Made by a program: the position numbers and the translations under genes
Origin: Marthasterias glacialis
Taxonomy: Eukaryota; Echinodermata; Asteroidea; Forcipulatida; Asteriidae
Reading direction: 5' to 3'
DNA: 64,000 nucleotides
Assembly: GCA_911728455.2 (NCBI GenBank)
Contig: CAJVRT020000003.1
Location: 62,001 to 126,000, forward strand
The notes under the pieces: generated by a model
What the model saw: only the letters and a program-made list of their open reading frames with translations
Databases searched by the model: none
Told to the model about the DNA's origin: nothing
Shown here: one piece after another, positions 46,767 through 57,949 of the stretch
Layout: every line of letters begins with the position of its first letter
Numbering within the stretch: the stretch's first letter is position 1

Positions 46767-48452
46767 ATGGCATCAAATACAAGAGCATTATCTGAGATTA
46801 TTCAGGATCAGCTTGAATGCCCAATTTGCAGTGAACGCTTCAAGCAACCCAAACTACTGCAGTGTTCTCATTCATTTTGTCTTGAATGCCTTCAACAACT
46901 CAGACAGAAAAGTCCAAGTACTACAAATCTTTCATGTCCAGTATGTCGACAAGAAACTATGTTAAAAGAAAATGGCATTGATGGTCTGAAAACAAACTTT
47001 ACAGTCCTTTCCTTGATAGAAGCTGTTGAAACACAGGAAACCCAACTGAAACAGCAGCAGGGAAAACAACTGCTTGGTGAAGAGTGTGTTTCTAAATGTA
47101 GTAAGCATAAGGACAGAGATCTTAACATGTTTTGTAACAAATGCAATAAAGTGATATGCACAACCTGCATTGTAAGAGATCACCAGTCCCATTCTCTAAT
47201 GGAAATTAATGAGGCTTCAGACAAATGCAAACAACATGCCACAGAACTTGTAGCAAAATTAGGGCAGAGTATCAAAACCTTCAGCAATGCTATTCAAGAA
47301 ATAGACATGTCCCGCAAGACATTAAACTCTATGTTTGCTGCCACCAAAGACAAAATCACCAAGAAGGCTGATGAGGAGATTGCCAAGGAGGTTGCCAGGA
47401 TCAGAGAGGAGCAGCACAAACTGATGCAAGATGCAGAACAGATTTATAAAGACAGAGTCAAGACAATGGAAACTGCACGAGCTACAAACAGCAAAGAGAT
47501 TAACAAAGCAGAGCACCAGCAGGATGAGCTGAATCAACTCATAGATCAAGGGATCAAGATTGTACATCACCTAGAACAACTATTACAAGACCTCAAAGAA
47601 TACACAGAGATGAAGCCAACAGAAGTGCCTGATGGGTTGACTTATATGGACTTTAAAGAAGACAAGAAATCACTTGGGAGACTGGTGCTGAAAAATAAAT
47701 GGACAATGAAAGCAAAAATAAAGACAGCTTTCAATCCCAGGGATGTTAGTGCATACTCCAATAGTGAGATTGTTGTGTCAGCTTTTTCCAGTACCAACTT
47801 TTTTACAATATCAGCAGAGAGCAATCCTCAATCCACTGTCATCCCACAAGCACTTCCAATCAAAGGGCTTACTGTACCAAGCAGAGTGACTGTGAACAAG
47901 AATGATGAGCTCATTGTTCTAGATAATGAAGCAGTCAAGATCTTCAGCAGGAATTATCAGCTCCTCCATCAGTTCAAACCAGGCAGTCAACCATCATGTA
48001 TTGCAGTGGATGACAACAATCTGATAGCAGTGGGTTATCATATCAAGGCAGAGATTTCTCTACACAAACCAGATGGATCCCTCATCAGAACACTGCCTGC
48101 TCCAGGGATGGGTGGATACTTGACTACAAACAAACAGAGACTCATCTACACCAACTACAATCACAGGAAGTTAGTATCAGTAGACTACACTGGTGACATA
48201 GTATTCTCAATAGATATCAATCAGCGTGGGAGGCCTAATGGTGTGTGTTGTGACCAGGAAGGAAGCATCTATGTTGCTGTATGGAAAGGACTACTTTCAC
48301 CATCAGATGAGATCCATCATTACAGTCCTGATGGCAAGTACATTGGATGTATCATCAAGGGATGTGATTATCCACATGGTATGACACTCACACCAGCTGG
48401 TGATCTGGTTGTGGCTTCACTCCCATCAGTTCAAATCTATCACCATGAGTAA
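46767..48452 (+). CDS. intronless TRIM protein: RING, B-box, coiled coil, NHL-like propeller
   Basis: A 561-residue single-exon ORF. The RING finger (18-60) shows CPIC, CSHSFC, C41 and CPVC, the C3HC4 pattern of ubiquitin E3 ligases. A B-box 2 follows (C111, H114, C123, C126, C131, C134, H139, H142). Residues about 145-285 are charged and heptad-like, as a TRIM coiled coil should be. The C-terminal 240 residues hold repeats such as YSPDGKYIG and CIAVDDNN, typical of NHL-type beta-propellers (TRIM2/3/56/71-like). An acceptor at 46735 (AATTCACAG) suggests a 5' untranslated exon upstream. The expected role is ubiquitin ligation, perhaps in innate defence or RNA binding as in some relatives; that is inference. 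Length and domains are complete. Confidence 0.93.
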   Translation: MASNTRALSEIIQDQLECPICSERFKQPKLLQCSHSFCLECLQQLRQKSPSTTNLSCPVCRQETMLKENGIDGLKTNFTVLSLIEAVETQETQLKQQQGKQLLGEECVSKCSKHKDRDLNMFCNKCNKVICTTCIVRDHQSHSLMEINEASDKCKQHATELVAKLGQSIKTFSNAIQEIDMSRKTLNSMFAATKDKITKKADEEIAKEVARIREEQHKLMQDAEQIYKDRVKTMETARATNSKEINKAEHQQDELNQLIDQGIKIVHHLEQLLQDLKEYTEMKPTEVPDGLTYMDFKEDKKSLGRLVLKNKWTMKAKIKTAFNPRDVSAYSNSEIVVSAFSSTNFFTISAESNPQSTVIPQALPIKGLTVPSRVTVNKNDELIVLDNEAVKIFSRNYQLLHQFKPGSQPSCIAVDDNNLIAVGYHIKAEISLHKPDGSLIRTLPAPGMGGYLTTNKQRLIYTNYNHRKLVSVDYTGDIVFSIDINQRGRPNGVCCDQEGSIYVAVWKGLLSPSDEIHHYSPDGKYIGCIIKGCDYPHGMTLTPAGDLVVASLPSVQIYHHE

Positions 48453-49669
48453 AGACAGCAATGAACACTGTGCAAGACCACAAGAAGGTTCAACCTGAGA
48501 TAAACTTTGGGGCAACATGAAACTAATTTAGCTTCCTGAGAAACTGTTATCTTACAAAATATGATTTCACTCATATCAGCTTTGAAAATATAAAAGTGAC
48601 AAAAAAAACATGGTAAAAATCTTATATTTAACCTGTTGAGTTTTTTCAGCAATTTTCCCGTAGCCACCCCACAGGACCAATTTGTTATTGAGAATATTGT
48701 TGTCAATATTGAAACATGACTAAACTAAGTAAAGACAACAATCATTCTCATAAAAGACACTGCCATTCTTGGCATACAGTGGTCATTGCAAAATCTTAAC
48801 TCAGAAGACATAAATTTGGTACAGATTTTGACTTGGTGAATGTAAACATGGAAATTGTTATTTTTGATCATTGGGCATACATGTACATCAATCATGAAAA
48901 GAACAAAAATTTATCAATGAGATTAGTTATAGTAGTTTTGCACTCAGTAACTGAGGCAAGAAATGTGTCTCACCAGAACCAATAATTGTTTAAGTAATCC
49001 ACTGATACTAATGAGTTTTTAAATAACACAAATCAATTGACAAAGGGGTTTGTAATACATGTATCTGCTAAAAAAAATGTCCTTTTAGTGACAAGGCGAA
49101 GGTTTTATTGCACGGACGCGATACTGTAAGATTTCAAAGGGCCAATAAAGACCAAGTCACCACTCTTTTATTCCCATTCATTAATGCCCTTTTATTGTTA
49201 AGAAATCAAATGTGGAAAAAATCAGAGAAAACAACAATCATTGCTCGCTTTGCAATGATTTCTTCCTGTATGTTACAGTTAGGAGCCCACTATGCACTAT
49301 GGGTCTATTTCACACCTCTTCATATACGTTTTTTAGTGTTCCATCATCAAAGCAGGAAACCAGACGAAATTAACCGGTCTTAAAAAGCTCCATCCGTGTC
49401 TTTATCAGCTGTTTAATACCAGGTAAACATGGTCATGTGACCACCTTTCAACCAATAGAAATGCCTAAACTGTCTAAGGTATTTATGAATGAATAATAAA
49501 CATAAAGAAAAAGTTTAATTCCAATGAGACTGTTTGTTATAAACACACCACAACACTAACCTGTAAAGATTACATCAAATTTGTTAGTCATATTTATATT
49601 TTGTTTTAGGTTTTCAAGTACATATTCATTGTATATATTTTTTTGATCACTGCAAAATCTGCAATGAAA

Positions 49670-49800
49670 TTTAAGCGGTCTTCAAATGCTGTTGAATCCA
49701 GGCCTGGAATTACACAGAGGCCAAGGAGGTCATGGCATCTGTTGTCCTGGTCTTGGCCATGGTGCCCTTTCAAAAGTTTCCCATAGACTTTAAGATTTTC
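49670..49800 (-). repeat. dispersed repeat, copy 1
   Basis: The minus strand contains AAAGTCTATGGGAAACTTTT and CAGGCCTGGATTC. Related copies are at 58535-58660 and 61783-61930, and a shorter one at 59221-59310. An apparent 65-residue open frame on the minus strand is part of this repeat. Confidence 0.65.
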
Positions 49801-49872
49801 CAATGGAAGTGCCCTGTCAATGGAAGTGACCTGTCAATGGAAGTGCCCTGTCAATGGAAGTGACCTGTCAAT
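49801..49872 (+). repeat. 17-bp minisatellite, four copies
   Basis: CAATGGAAGTGCCCTGT alternates with CAATGGAAGTGACCTGT at 49801, 49818, 49835 and 49852. The strict alternation of the C/A variant implies a 34-bp higher-order unit. Confidence 0.85.
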
Positions 49873-50288
49873 CTTGACTTTGACAGTATTTCAAATGGAA
49901 ATATTTTCCTGGGAATTGGTACTTTTATTAGACATTTATTAGTAATTGCGTTTTCAGATTGACTCTAATCAGTTTACCTGAGGATTACCATTGTTGTACT
50001 TTATCTCTAATACATGTAAGAAACAACATCAGGATAACCTGTTTGAAGTGAATCTTGTCAAATTACTATAGTTACTTTTATTTAGTATGTTCATCTCTAT
50101 CTATCAGTATTGTTTCCCAGGAAAATTTGTATGAAACCTTCACAAACACAGCTATACTTCTCTGTTTGTAAAATACTTGAAAATGTTTTAGTAAAAATAT
50201 ATGGCTCAAAATATAGCATCCTTAATACATCATTTGCTATTTTTGATTTTATTATTCAATTGTATTATGATATAATTTAATGAAAGTT

Positions 50289-50360
50289 TACTGGAGCAGG
50301 ATTTGAACCTGCGACCACCGGCTTAACGTACCAACGCTCTACCAACTGAGCTATCCAGCC
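50289..50360 (-). mobile_element. tRNA-derived SINE head, well preserved
   Basis: The minus strand reads GGCTGGATAGCTCAGTTGG and continues with the D arm, a wobble-rich anticodon stem and a perfect T arm GCAGGTTCAAATCCTGC. The acceptor stem pairs at six of seven positions. It could be mistaken for a tRNA, but the weak anticodon stem and nearby inverted fragment favour a SINE. Confidence 0.6.
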
Positions 50361-50397
50361 CTATGATGGTGGTTTCCTTATATAAGGAGACATAGGG

Positions 50398-50430
50398 TTA
50401 GATGGCTCAGTTGCTAGAGCGTCAGTTCAT
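50398..50430 (+). mobile_element. inverted tRNA-like fragment
   Basis: TAGATGGCTCAGTTGCTAGA on the plus strand faces the SINE head at 50289-50360, 40 bp away, giving a head-to-head pair. Confidence 0.5.
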
Positions 50431-50515
50431 GATACCTTCATTTGAAAGAAAGTTCTCAATCATTTGTGAAGTGCACAATTTCCCTTGTGTAGCATAGCAA
50501 AATGCTACAACAAAT

Positions 50516-51151
50516 CGTCACCGACACCACGAAGTAACACCCTGTGTACAAAACCATATTTTTTTCAGTTTTCAGTTTTGTATGTTTTTATACAAAATTC
50601 GTCATGCCCTACAATTTCATGAAGTTTCAAAACTTCACTTGCTTTACTTTTTTAATTATAATAATTATGTATGGCAACATTTGCCCGAAATTGACAATCT
50701 TTGTTTTCACGAACTAGCACACAAGTAACATTTACCATTGAAATGCACGGCACGCACCATACTCAAAATGTGAACAAAACGATTTCACGAAGTAGCACTG
50801 TCCTTGTGCGCGCCCCACGTGTGTGCGCGCGCACGCACAAGTTTGCATTACTAATACATTGGAGAGTGCTACTTCGTGAAATCGGAAATAGTTTATTTTG
50901 CTTCTTTTCCGGTTTCACGAAGTAGCACGCACCTTTTTTCCTTTATTGCTTGTTAATTTAGAATGCAAAGTGGACAAAAGCAGTATATTTATCAAGTTCA
51001 AAGAGTCCACAATGAGATAACCAGTTGAAAACACTCTGAAAATCTAAAGGATAGTGGCGTTTTAAAAAGCGTTCAGCTTTAGACGCCGTATTCTCCTATT
51101 GCTACTTTTTACTGGTATGTACGTGTGTGCTACTTCGTGGTGTCAGTGACG
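50516..51151. mobile_element. 636-bp non-autonomous element with TIRs and subterminal 16-mers
   Basis: The left end CGTCACCGACACCACGAAG continues into TAACAC; the right end (51127-51151) is its complement with two mismatches in 25. AAAT flanks both ends, a possible 4-bp target duplication. Inside, the 16-mer TTTCACGAAGTAGCAC or its complement occurs at 50705, 50783, 50866 (reverse) and 50913, and forms part of both TIRs. A Z-DNA-prone alternating tract (GTGTGTGCGCGCGCACGCAC) lies near the centre. There is no coding capacity. Repeated subterminal motifs are usual binding sites for a transposase. Confidence 0.7.
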
Positions 51152-51289
51152 AAATGTATCAGTTGCTATTCAAAATCATCATTTACTACTCAATAGGCCT
51201 AATAGTATTCAGTGTGCACATAACATATTCAGTCTAGATAGTTTGCTACGCAATATTGCTTGACAAAATTGTTTCCTATTGGTTTTTAT

Positions 51290-52195
51290 GTTAACCCTAT
51301 CAGGACCGGGCTTTTTTTGGTTGTATGGGGACCGGGGAGGGGCTCATAGTGACCCCCCTCCGTATTTTCCAAAGTGTTTGACCGATTTTGATGAAACTTG
51401 CCACAAATGTTCAATTCACCGAGTTCTACATAATGACATCAAAAAATTTCAAAAATTTGTCACTAGAGGGCATTTGTGACTGTTTTTTCCCATTTTTGGT
51501 CAAAAATCGGGTTTTTGCCATAACTTCTGTATTTTTTGTCTGAATGTTTTGAAAAATGTACATTTTAACAAGATAAATATAATTTGAATCTGGTATGAAT
51601 TTAGTTACTGGACTCATCTTTGGGGGCATAATAACTCATTAAGTTATCCCATTTTGGGGAAAACATTTTTTTTGCATTTTTTCACTTAAAAATCTAAATG
51701 GCCGTCGCCAATGGCCCAGAGAGAAATAATTAGGCTCGATTGACAAATCTTAATATTTTTTGGGCCTGAAAAGTTAGAAGTAGCAGGTTGAAAATGTTCC
51801 ATTGTTAAAAAACTTGATATAATATGACCCCCTAATTACAGGCTGAAAACAAAAAAATCCAAGGTGGCCGCCAAAAATGGCGGCCATTTTGAATTCCCAA
51901 AACCATTTCAGACTATCACGTGCCTCTCCACTTTCACTTTTCTGGCAAAAAATCTAAAATAAGTGGAAATTATGTCCAAAAAGTTTTAAAAATCACTAAA
52001 AAACAGTCAAATTGTGTGACCCAAGGTCAAACAAATTGTTGCTTTGGCAACAGCTAACCCCTGGTATCAATTATTTTTTGCCTACATAATCCTAGATATA
52101 TTTTGGGAAAAGTCAGAAAATTTCACGGTGATCGGACTAAGCGTTAACAAGTTACGGGAAAAAAATTTGTAGGGGGGGGGCACAATGCTGTTAGT
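51290..52195 (+). repeat. probable dispersed non-coding repeat
   Basis: Begins TTAACCCTATCAGGACCGGG and ends in a G run near 52170. The text is rich in short, non-coding-looking phrases (AAAATGGCGGCCATTTTG, itself a palindrome near 51875). I suspect a transposon-derived repeat whose right inverted end is missing; not confirmed. The 66-residue open frame at its start is not a gene. Confidence 0.4.
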
Positions 52196-52433
52196 GTAAA
52201 ACTATGCTCAGAAGAACTGTACATTGTGAATGTAAACATTTAGTTTCATATTTTGATCAATGGATGTAGTAAAAATAATCAAACTAATACATCATCAATG
52301 GAATGATATCTAGATTCTAGATCAGTATGCCAGGCTGAAAATGTGGGGCATGAAAATATAATACTGTAAATAGTAAACTGATATGGATGAGTTTGAAGTC
52401 AATATTAAGTGCCACATTGATTTGTATATAGTG

Positions 52434-52595
52434 AGGTTTGTGGTAACATTGTGTACATCAAATCTCTATGAGTTGTGGTGGGTCTTGAAAGAGCCAATGG
52501 TGTAACAACTGGATGCTTCCATCAGTATGCTCTGATCAACTTTAGCACAAGTCTAAAGCATTGAGTTGTCACACCACTGGTTCCACTACAACTTG
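52434..52595. mobile_element. third member of the foldback MITE family
   Basis: It opens AGGTTTGTGGTAAC as at 40801. GTTGTGGTGG pairs with CCACTACAAC and CAATGGTGTAACAAC pairs with GTTGTCACACCACTGG. The core is TCAGTATGCTCTGATC. Confidence 0.65.
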
Positions 52596-53115
52596 CTGTG
52601 TGACCACAGGAAGGGCATCAGGCTCTATGCCCTTCATCCAGGCAAACAAAGTCCCTTCTTTCAGTAACAAAAGGGGGTAAGCTAGAAATTGGCTTCTGAC
52701 AAAACAAAAATAAATATTGCTAAATTATGTGCCTACAATTACCGAATTCTTTCTGGTGTTCACAGACGTTACGACCTATTGTCATATAACATGCATGTAA
52801 TTAGTGCAGCATCGAAAGAACAATTTTCTTCGTTCTATCATTTAGTGAATCCTGCGCGCAACCACATGCTCCAATGGACTTGCCGAGTAGTAGCACCTTC
52901 AATGACTCCCCTATAATTTGTCCCACAAAAACAAAACATTTTGTAAAAGACACTTTTTTAACATATCATGAAAAGTCTCATCTTTACTCCATAGGAAATA
53001 TGTCAGTTCAACATGACCGTTTTGTCCAAATTAATGAACACTGCGAAAGTCAAAATGGTTTAGCTCCAGCGGCTTTGCTTAGTCGGGTGCCTGGCTCAAC
53101 GAGTGGGCCGTATCC

Positions 53116-53306
53116 ATGTGCCGTATCGTTGTTTACAATGCCATGCCTTGTTCTCCAGTCACTGCTGGCCAGACCCTGGGCAGTGCAATCCTGGAGTGCA
53201 ATTGTCCATACAGTTTGCAGTCACTATATTGTTTTGGCCGTCAAACAAAACACCCATCCAGGTGCTTCACATTCATTGTTGAAGATCCTCGGCTGGGACT
53301 GACTTG
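53116..53306 (+). CDS. exon-like open stretch, unknown
   Basis: An open frame with protein-like composition (motifs ILECNCPYSLQSLYCFGRQ and CFTFIVEDPRLGL) ends at a donor, CTTG|GTAAGC. No family recognised. An overlapping frame (52874-53302) is also open but has a poorer composition. It may be part of a decayed gene with the two stretches that follow. Confidence 0.3.
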
Positions 53307-53537
53307 GTAAGCACACTTAGGCAGTCATACTCAAACTATTACTAGGCATATAAACAAATGGAGTGACACAGTGCCAAATTTTTTGCAGTAATAATGAAAG
53401 ATGTGTGCGCTCTCGTGCAATGCGCTTTCTTGTCCCTCCACGACGGGAATGAGACACTTCCCAACGTTCGTGGCGCTACCTCCCCTGGACTAAAAGCAAC
53501 ATTCCTCCACCTGAAAGCCCTTAAGATGTTTCTCCAG

Positions 53538-53706
53538 ACCTGATAGCCAACAAAGAGGCAGAAGAGCTGCAATCATTTTATAAGAATGCAACAGAGGACA
53601 GAAAAAGAGCACAAGTGATCAAAGCTAGACGAGCCTGGATAGAGGACAAAACAACCTTTATATCAGATGTTGCTGGTCCCCACACTACATGGATGTTTCA
53701 GAACTT
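53538..53706 (+). CDS. exon-like open stretch, unknown
   Basis: Acceptor TTTCTCCAG; donor CTT|GTAAGT; one frame is open across all 169 nt. The piece is helical and charged (KEAEELQSFYKN, AQVIKARRAWIEDK). Its phase does not fit directly onto the donor at 53307, so an exon is missing, the gene is broken, or one of the calls is wrong. Confidence 0.35.
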
Positions 53707-54390
53707 GTAAGTCTCGTGTTGAAACTTACAATATTAGGACTATGATACAATCGTAACTAATTGTCAAATTTTACAAAACCTCTATCCAAAAAATGAACAA
53801 CTCAATTGTTGTTGTTAGCAATATCCACATGACCATTTTTAAATGCTCGCCCTAGCATCTAGCACTACTTACATTCCTGGATCGGTAGAAGACCAATATC
53901 AAGAACCGTTCACTGTTATAATGTTTAAGCAACAGTTAAGGTTGGTGGCGATAGGAAAAAGACAAGAACAATTTCCTGATTTACAGAGAGTACTGAGTAT
54001 ACTACATGTATGCAATTAAAAAGCAACTGTCTCAAGGAAATATAAGCTTGCAACAAAAACAAGGAAAATCACACTGATTGTCTTTAAAATGTTGATTATT
54101 CACTTTCATCTCAAAGTGTAAACGCCCGTATTGGTCAAATTTTCACAGGGCAGATTATGTTTCTTGAAAACCAGAGAACATGAAGAAGTGAACTCTTCCA
54201 AACCAACAACCAAACCTCCCTTAAACTAGTATTTTGTGTGTGTTTGTTTTGCCTATCAGCAATAAACAAACACGAGTCATCATTAACTCCATTTGAGGTT
54301 ATTGAATGTCTATCTATTTATTAGGATTTCCAAGCCATGTACAGAGACTCATCTGATTGCTTGTTGCTTCATTGGGGTGATCATGCACAG

Positions 54391-54480
54391 GCTCTACTAA
54401 AATAAAGCTCAACTTGTCAACAAAGAGAGTTGCAAAGGTGATGAAGGAACACTATTCACTACCAAAAGAGAAGAGGCAAG
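54391..54480 (+). CDS. exon-like open stretch, unknown
   Basis: Acceptor CATGCACAG; donor GGCAAG|GTTAGT; open frame containing NLSTKRVAKVMKEHYSLPKE. Same direction as the two stretches before it; phases do not join cleanly. Function unknown. Confidence 0.3.
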
Positions 54481-55825
54481 GTTAGTACACCATTATTGGG
54501 ACATACAGAAAGAAGCATTCAATACATGCAGTATTTTGATTTTGTAATGGACAGCACCAATGAGTTCGACAAACAAGTTTTTTTTATGATTCTGTCCTTT
54601 CCACAAATTCAGCATTTATTGAAAAACAAGGACATGACTGAAACCATTTCTTTTTATCCCATTCAGGATAAAAGGTCTTAGACTCAGCACAAACTTACAT
54701 GATCATTATGCTTCATTCACAATAGCCCGTAATAATGTCATTAGGCTTTGAAAAAAAAAATTAAACTCGCGAAGTCGCGAACGTCATTTTTTTCTGTCCA
54801 AAATGTCAACAATAAGAAGCATGTGAATAGCAAAAATTTTAAACATTCCATTGAATCTAAAAAAATATGGTATAAACACGCATAAGGATTACTTCAAAGC
54901 AATGACGACTGCGATATCTGGTCAACAAGAAGAGCAATCAGCGTTTCAAATTTCCAGCAACGTCTTTTTTTATTATCCGTCCACGCAAATGACTGACGTT
55001 CGAGAATTTTACGATCTGCCTGTAAGTTGACCTTTGACATGAGACTTACCCCCTCTATCGTCTGCTTGCCGTTTCACTACCTCGATGTTTGCACATAAAC
55101 GTTAAATCTGTCGTGTTTTTTTCTGTGACGCGTTGTATTCGTTTAAAAGAAATCTGTCAAGTAAATGACGTCCTGGATTTTACTGACGTACTGGACCTAG
55201 GGGACAGTTCCAGACTAAAATCCAAAATGCATCTGAGGCGATAAACAACCGAAATACTTCGCTGCGAACACTAGATTTTGGAAACTAGAACAACTTATCT
55301 TCAGTGTGATTGATGTGGACTGTGCGAAGGTAACAAAGTACCGAACGTCATTTGCAATAAATTCCGGCATTCCGGTATTATCCACGTAATGGGCAGTTTT
55401 GACCAGTTTTTGCCAGACTCATGATCAGATTCTTCCTTTTTTTCCACTTTCCAAAATCATGACAGACATTCTAAAAACATGGAGCTGATCTTTATTGTAT
55501 GACAACATCATCTGGAACCCTTAAAACAACATCATGAAAATAAATACAGTTGATTTCGATTGTGGCATTTGTTCACAACATTTGTCTTTATTATTGGAGT
55601 CTGAGTTACGGAACTTTTTGGGACTTCTCCCTTCACTGTTTTTTACATTATAGGTGTTTTTTTTAGATGATGAATATCTTCAAACATGCAGACATTTTAA
55701 TTATGACGGCACTGACAAGAAACTAACAATAACATACCGTTTGGTTTTGGGTTTTTTGTGGTGTTTTTTTACAACAGAATGAATGGGAAAATTGGAAAAA
55801 TTAACTGAAGTTTTTCTTACCACCA
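54481..55825. other. no gene recognised
   Basis: AT-rich, with a short palindrome CTCGCGAAGTCGCGA near 54765. No exon or repeat structure that I could support. Confidence 0.4.
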
Positions 55826-55990
55826 TGATGCTGTGAAAGTTCACCTCCGAATAAGATAGCTGCTCTTTAACTTCAAATTCAAGATGATTCTTGTGAGTAG
55901 CTAGACTGACTTAGACCACGGAGCAAGTAGACCATTGATCCCCGCCTACAGTGCTGTGCAGTGCTGGTCACTTCACTCAGACTTGGAAGA
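55826..55990 (+). repeat. dispersed repeat, copy 1 (pair with 62886-63060)
   Basis: Shares GTGAAAGTTCACCTCCGAAT, AAGATAG, CTCTTTAACTTC, ATTCTTGTGAGT and a GCCTACA-TGCTGTGCAGTGCTG block with 62886-63060, in the same order. About 7 kb apart, same strand. Confidence 0.7.
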
Positions 55991-56077
55991 CAATCCACTT
56001 TGCACTAAAGAAAGTTGAAACTCAAGAAGTTTGGCTGCTGAAGGCCGTCTATTTCTAGCAGCTACAACTCCAGCTTT

Positions 56078-56585
56078 TGTATTGTCAGTTTTGACAGTTC
56101 TTAATCCACATAGATGCATGGTTACTATGAAAAACAGGTGGAGTATTTCTGTGTTTCAATGTAGGTATTCCAAACAACGGTGGCCTGCGAGATACAGCCA
56201 TTATTATTAGCCATGTATCCCCCGTATGCCGTAATGGCCGCAGATCGAACTCACCAACGACGTCCCGTGGTAGAGTGTGGTGGTTGTCGTTTATGTGGTT
56301 GCTTGAACCACTGAAACTGTTGCAGCATGGAGGAATGGTTGCAGTCACCAGATTTTTTCGCTCCTTTGGACTGGCAAGCACTCTACCATTCCTACTCCGT
56401 CAGTACAGCAGACACTTAGCTATAAAAACAAAATAACGCGTACCCATTTTTCATTATTTGTATATGATAAAAATGTCAATAATTTTGACGTTCAAAACAA
56501 AAGTGATCCAGTCCATCCAGGCACGTGTGAAGATGAATCAGGGTGGTTAGAGCGCCCTCTGTAGTGGGAATTTGGAGCAGTTTCC
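56078..56585 (+). repeat. tandem duplication, copy 1 (about 0.5 kb)
   Basis: Starts TGTATTGTCAGTTTTGACAG and runs through GCGAGATACAGCCAT, ATGGCCGCAGATCGAA, CCATTCCTACTCCGTC and AGCGCCCTCTGT in the same order as the next copy. Both have open stretches, but in different frames, so coding is unlikely. Confidence 0.75.
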
Positions 56586-57100
56586 GTATTGTCAGTTTTG
56601 ACAGTTCTAAATCCAATCCACAAACTTGAGTCTATCCGTGTTTCCATGCAGGTATTCCCATGGAGGAAGATGGTATTTCAATGAACGACACTCGCAGGTT
56701 ACGAGTGCGAGATACAGCCATACTATCCACGCAATGGCCGCAGATCGAAATCATACGACGTCCCATGATGGTTGAGTGTGCAGTGCAGGCCGTGTGGTGG
56801 TTGTTATGTGGTTGTGGTTCCAGTGTGCACTGCTGCACTGTTGCAGTTATCAGTTTTGTTTTCGCTATCATCAGCTCCTCCCGAATTAATTACTCTGCCA
56901 TTCCTACTCCGTCGGTACAGTAGACACTTAGCTATAGAAACACAATCGCGTGTACCCAGATTTTTTTTCCTTGAAAAATGCGTAATAAAAATTTGAATAA
57001 TTGTGACATTCCAACACCCAAAGTAGCAATCCAGCCCAGGCACGTGTGAAAATGGATTAGCATGGCTACAGCGCCCTCTGTTGGTGGAATTTGGGGCAGC
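56586..57100 (+). repeat. tandem duplication, copy 2
   Basis: Second copy, moderately diverged. An 87-residue open frame at 56660-56923 includes a hydrophobic stretch (AVISFVFAIIS) but is not preserved in copy 1. Confidence 0.75.
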
Positions 57101-57329
57101 CTTAATCTTCTTTTGTTTGTTATTTTGTTTTTAGAGGTGCTGTGATCGAGCTTATTTAACTGTGAGGAGATCATACTAATTGAGCATTAATTCGTATTGG
57201 CTTTTATTCAAAAACTTGAGACATATTTTTTCCTTCATCACAGTAAACTTTAATGTTCATGAAAATGTACTTCATCAAGTAAAGCAAAATGCCTGCACAG
57301 TTTGTATTACAGATGACTAAGTCTTAAAT

Positions 57330-57730
57330 CTGAAGCAAAGATCTTTTATAAAATGAAATGTAATTTCCACAGGGTAACTTTAGTCCTTATAATCCTCATG
57401 TGTGATTATTAATTGTACGGAAGCCTATAAGTTCCCGTATTTGTTTAACAAGTAAACATATTTTTTGACATCGGGTGTGATATTTTATCTGACGGTTATC
57501 TAGCGGCCCGATTCAGCGGCAAAAATTATCTGGCAGCCGCATAAAACTGCACGTGTGATAAAACCGAATATTTGATTTGGCCTTTTTTTAACCTTTCCCT
57601 TTTGGGCCTACGGAGCATTGACATAAATATTTCCCCCAAAATTATCAGTTTTCCCCCAAAACTAATATCCTGGTTTAAGTTAAATAAAAGGCATCAGTGG
57701 TATATACTGCATCATCAAAGAGCATAAAAT
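57330..57730 (+). repeat. dispersed repeat, copy 1 (pair with 60765-61205)
   Basis: Shares TCTGAAGCAA, AATTTCCACAG, ATCTGACGGTTATCT, ATCTGGCAGC, and a TCCTGG..AAGTTAA..GGC-TC-GTG block with 60765-61205. The last block also recurs at 57950-58070. Confidence 0.7.
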
Positions 57731-57949
57731 CGCACCCTAATAATTGACCCAAATTTGATGATTGTTTTATTTGTTCTATTCTAATTTCTAAGTTTGATTC
57801 TAAGCTTAAAAATGAAGCAGTCATCCTTACTATACCATGTTGTAGCAAGTGACCTATTGTGTCTTTGCATATTTTGTAAACAAATATTAGTGATCTTTTA
57901 GGACCTATGTTATATTATTTCCCCAAAAATATCCGTAGAACTATTTCCT

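Larger units (their letters stand above)
48453..50280. other. 3' flank of the TRIM gene and intergenic repeats
   Basis: No second gene found. The part at 49160-49415 has the same two phrases in the same order and at similar spacing (TTATTCCC..TAAATGCCC-like, then TTTATCAGCTGTTTAA) as the array unit junctions. It is therefore a dispersed relative of part of the array unit. Confidence 0.45.

Noticed and set aside
50289..50360. Functional tRNA gene
   Set aside because: The anticodon stem depends on three wobble pairs, the acceptor stem has a mismatch, and a facing SINE fragment lies 40 bp away.
56660..56923. 87-residue membrane-like protein
   Set aside because: The tandem copy at 56.1 kb does not keep the same frame.
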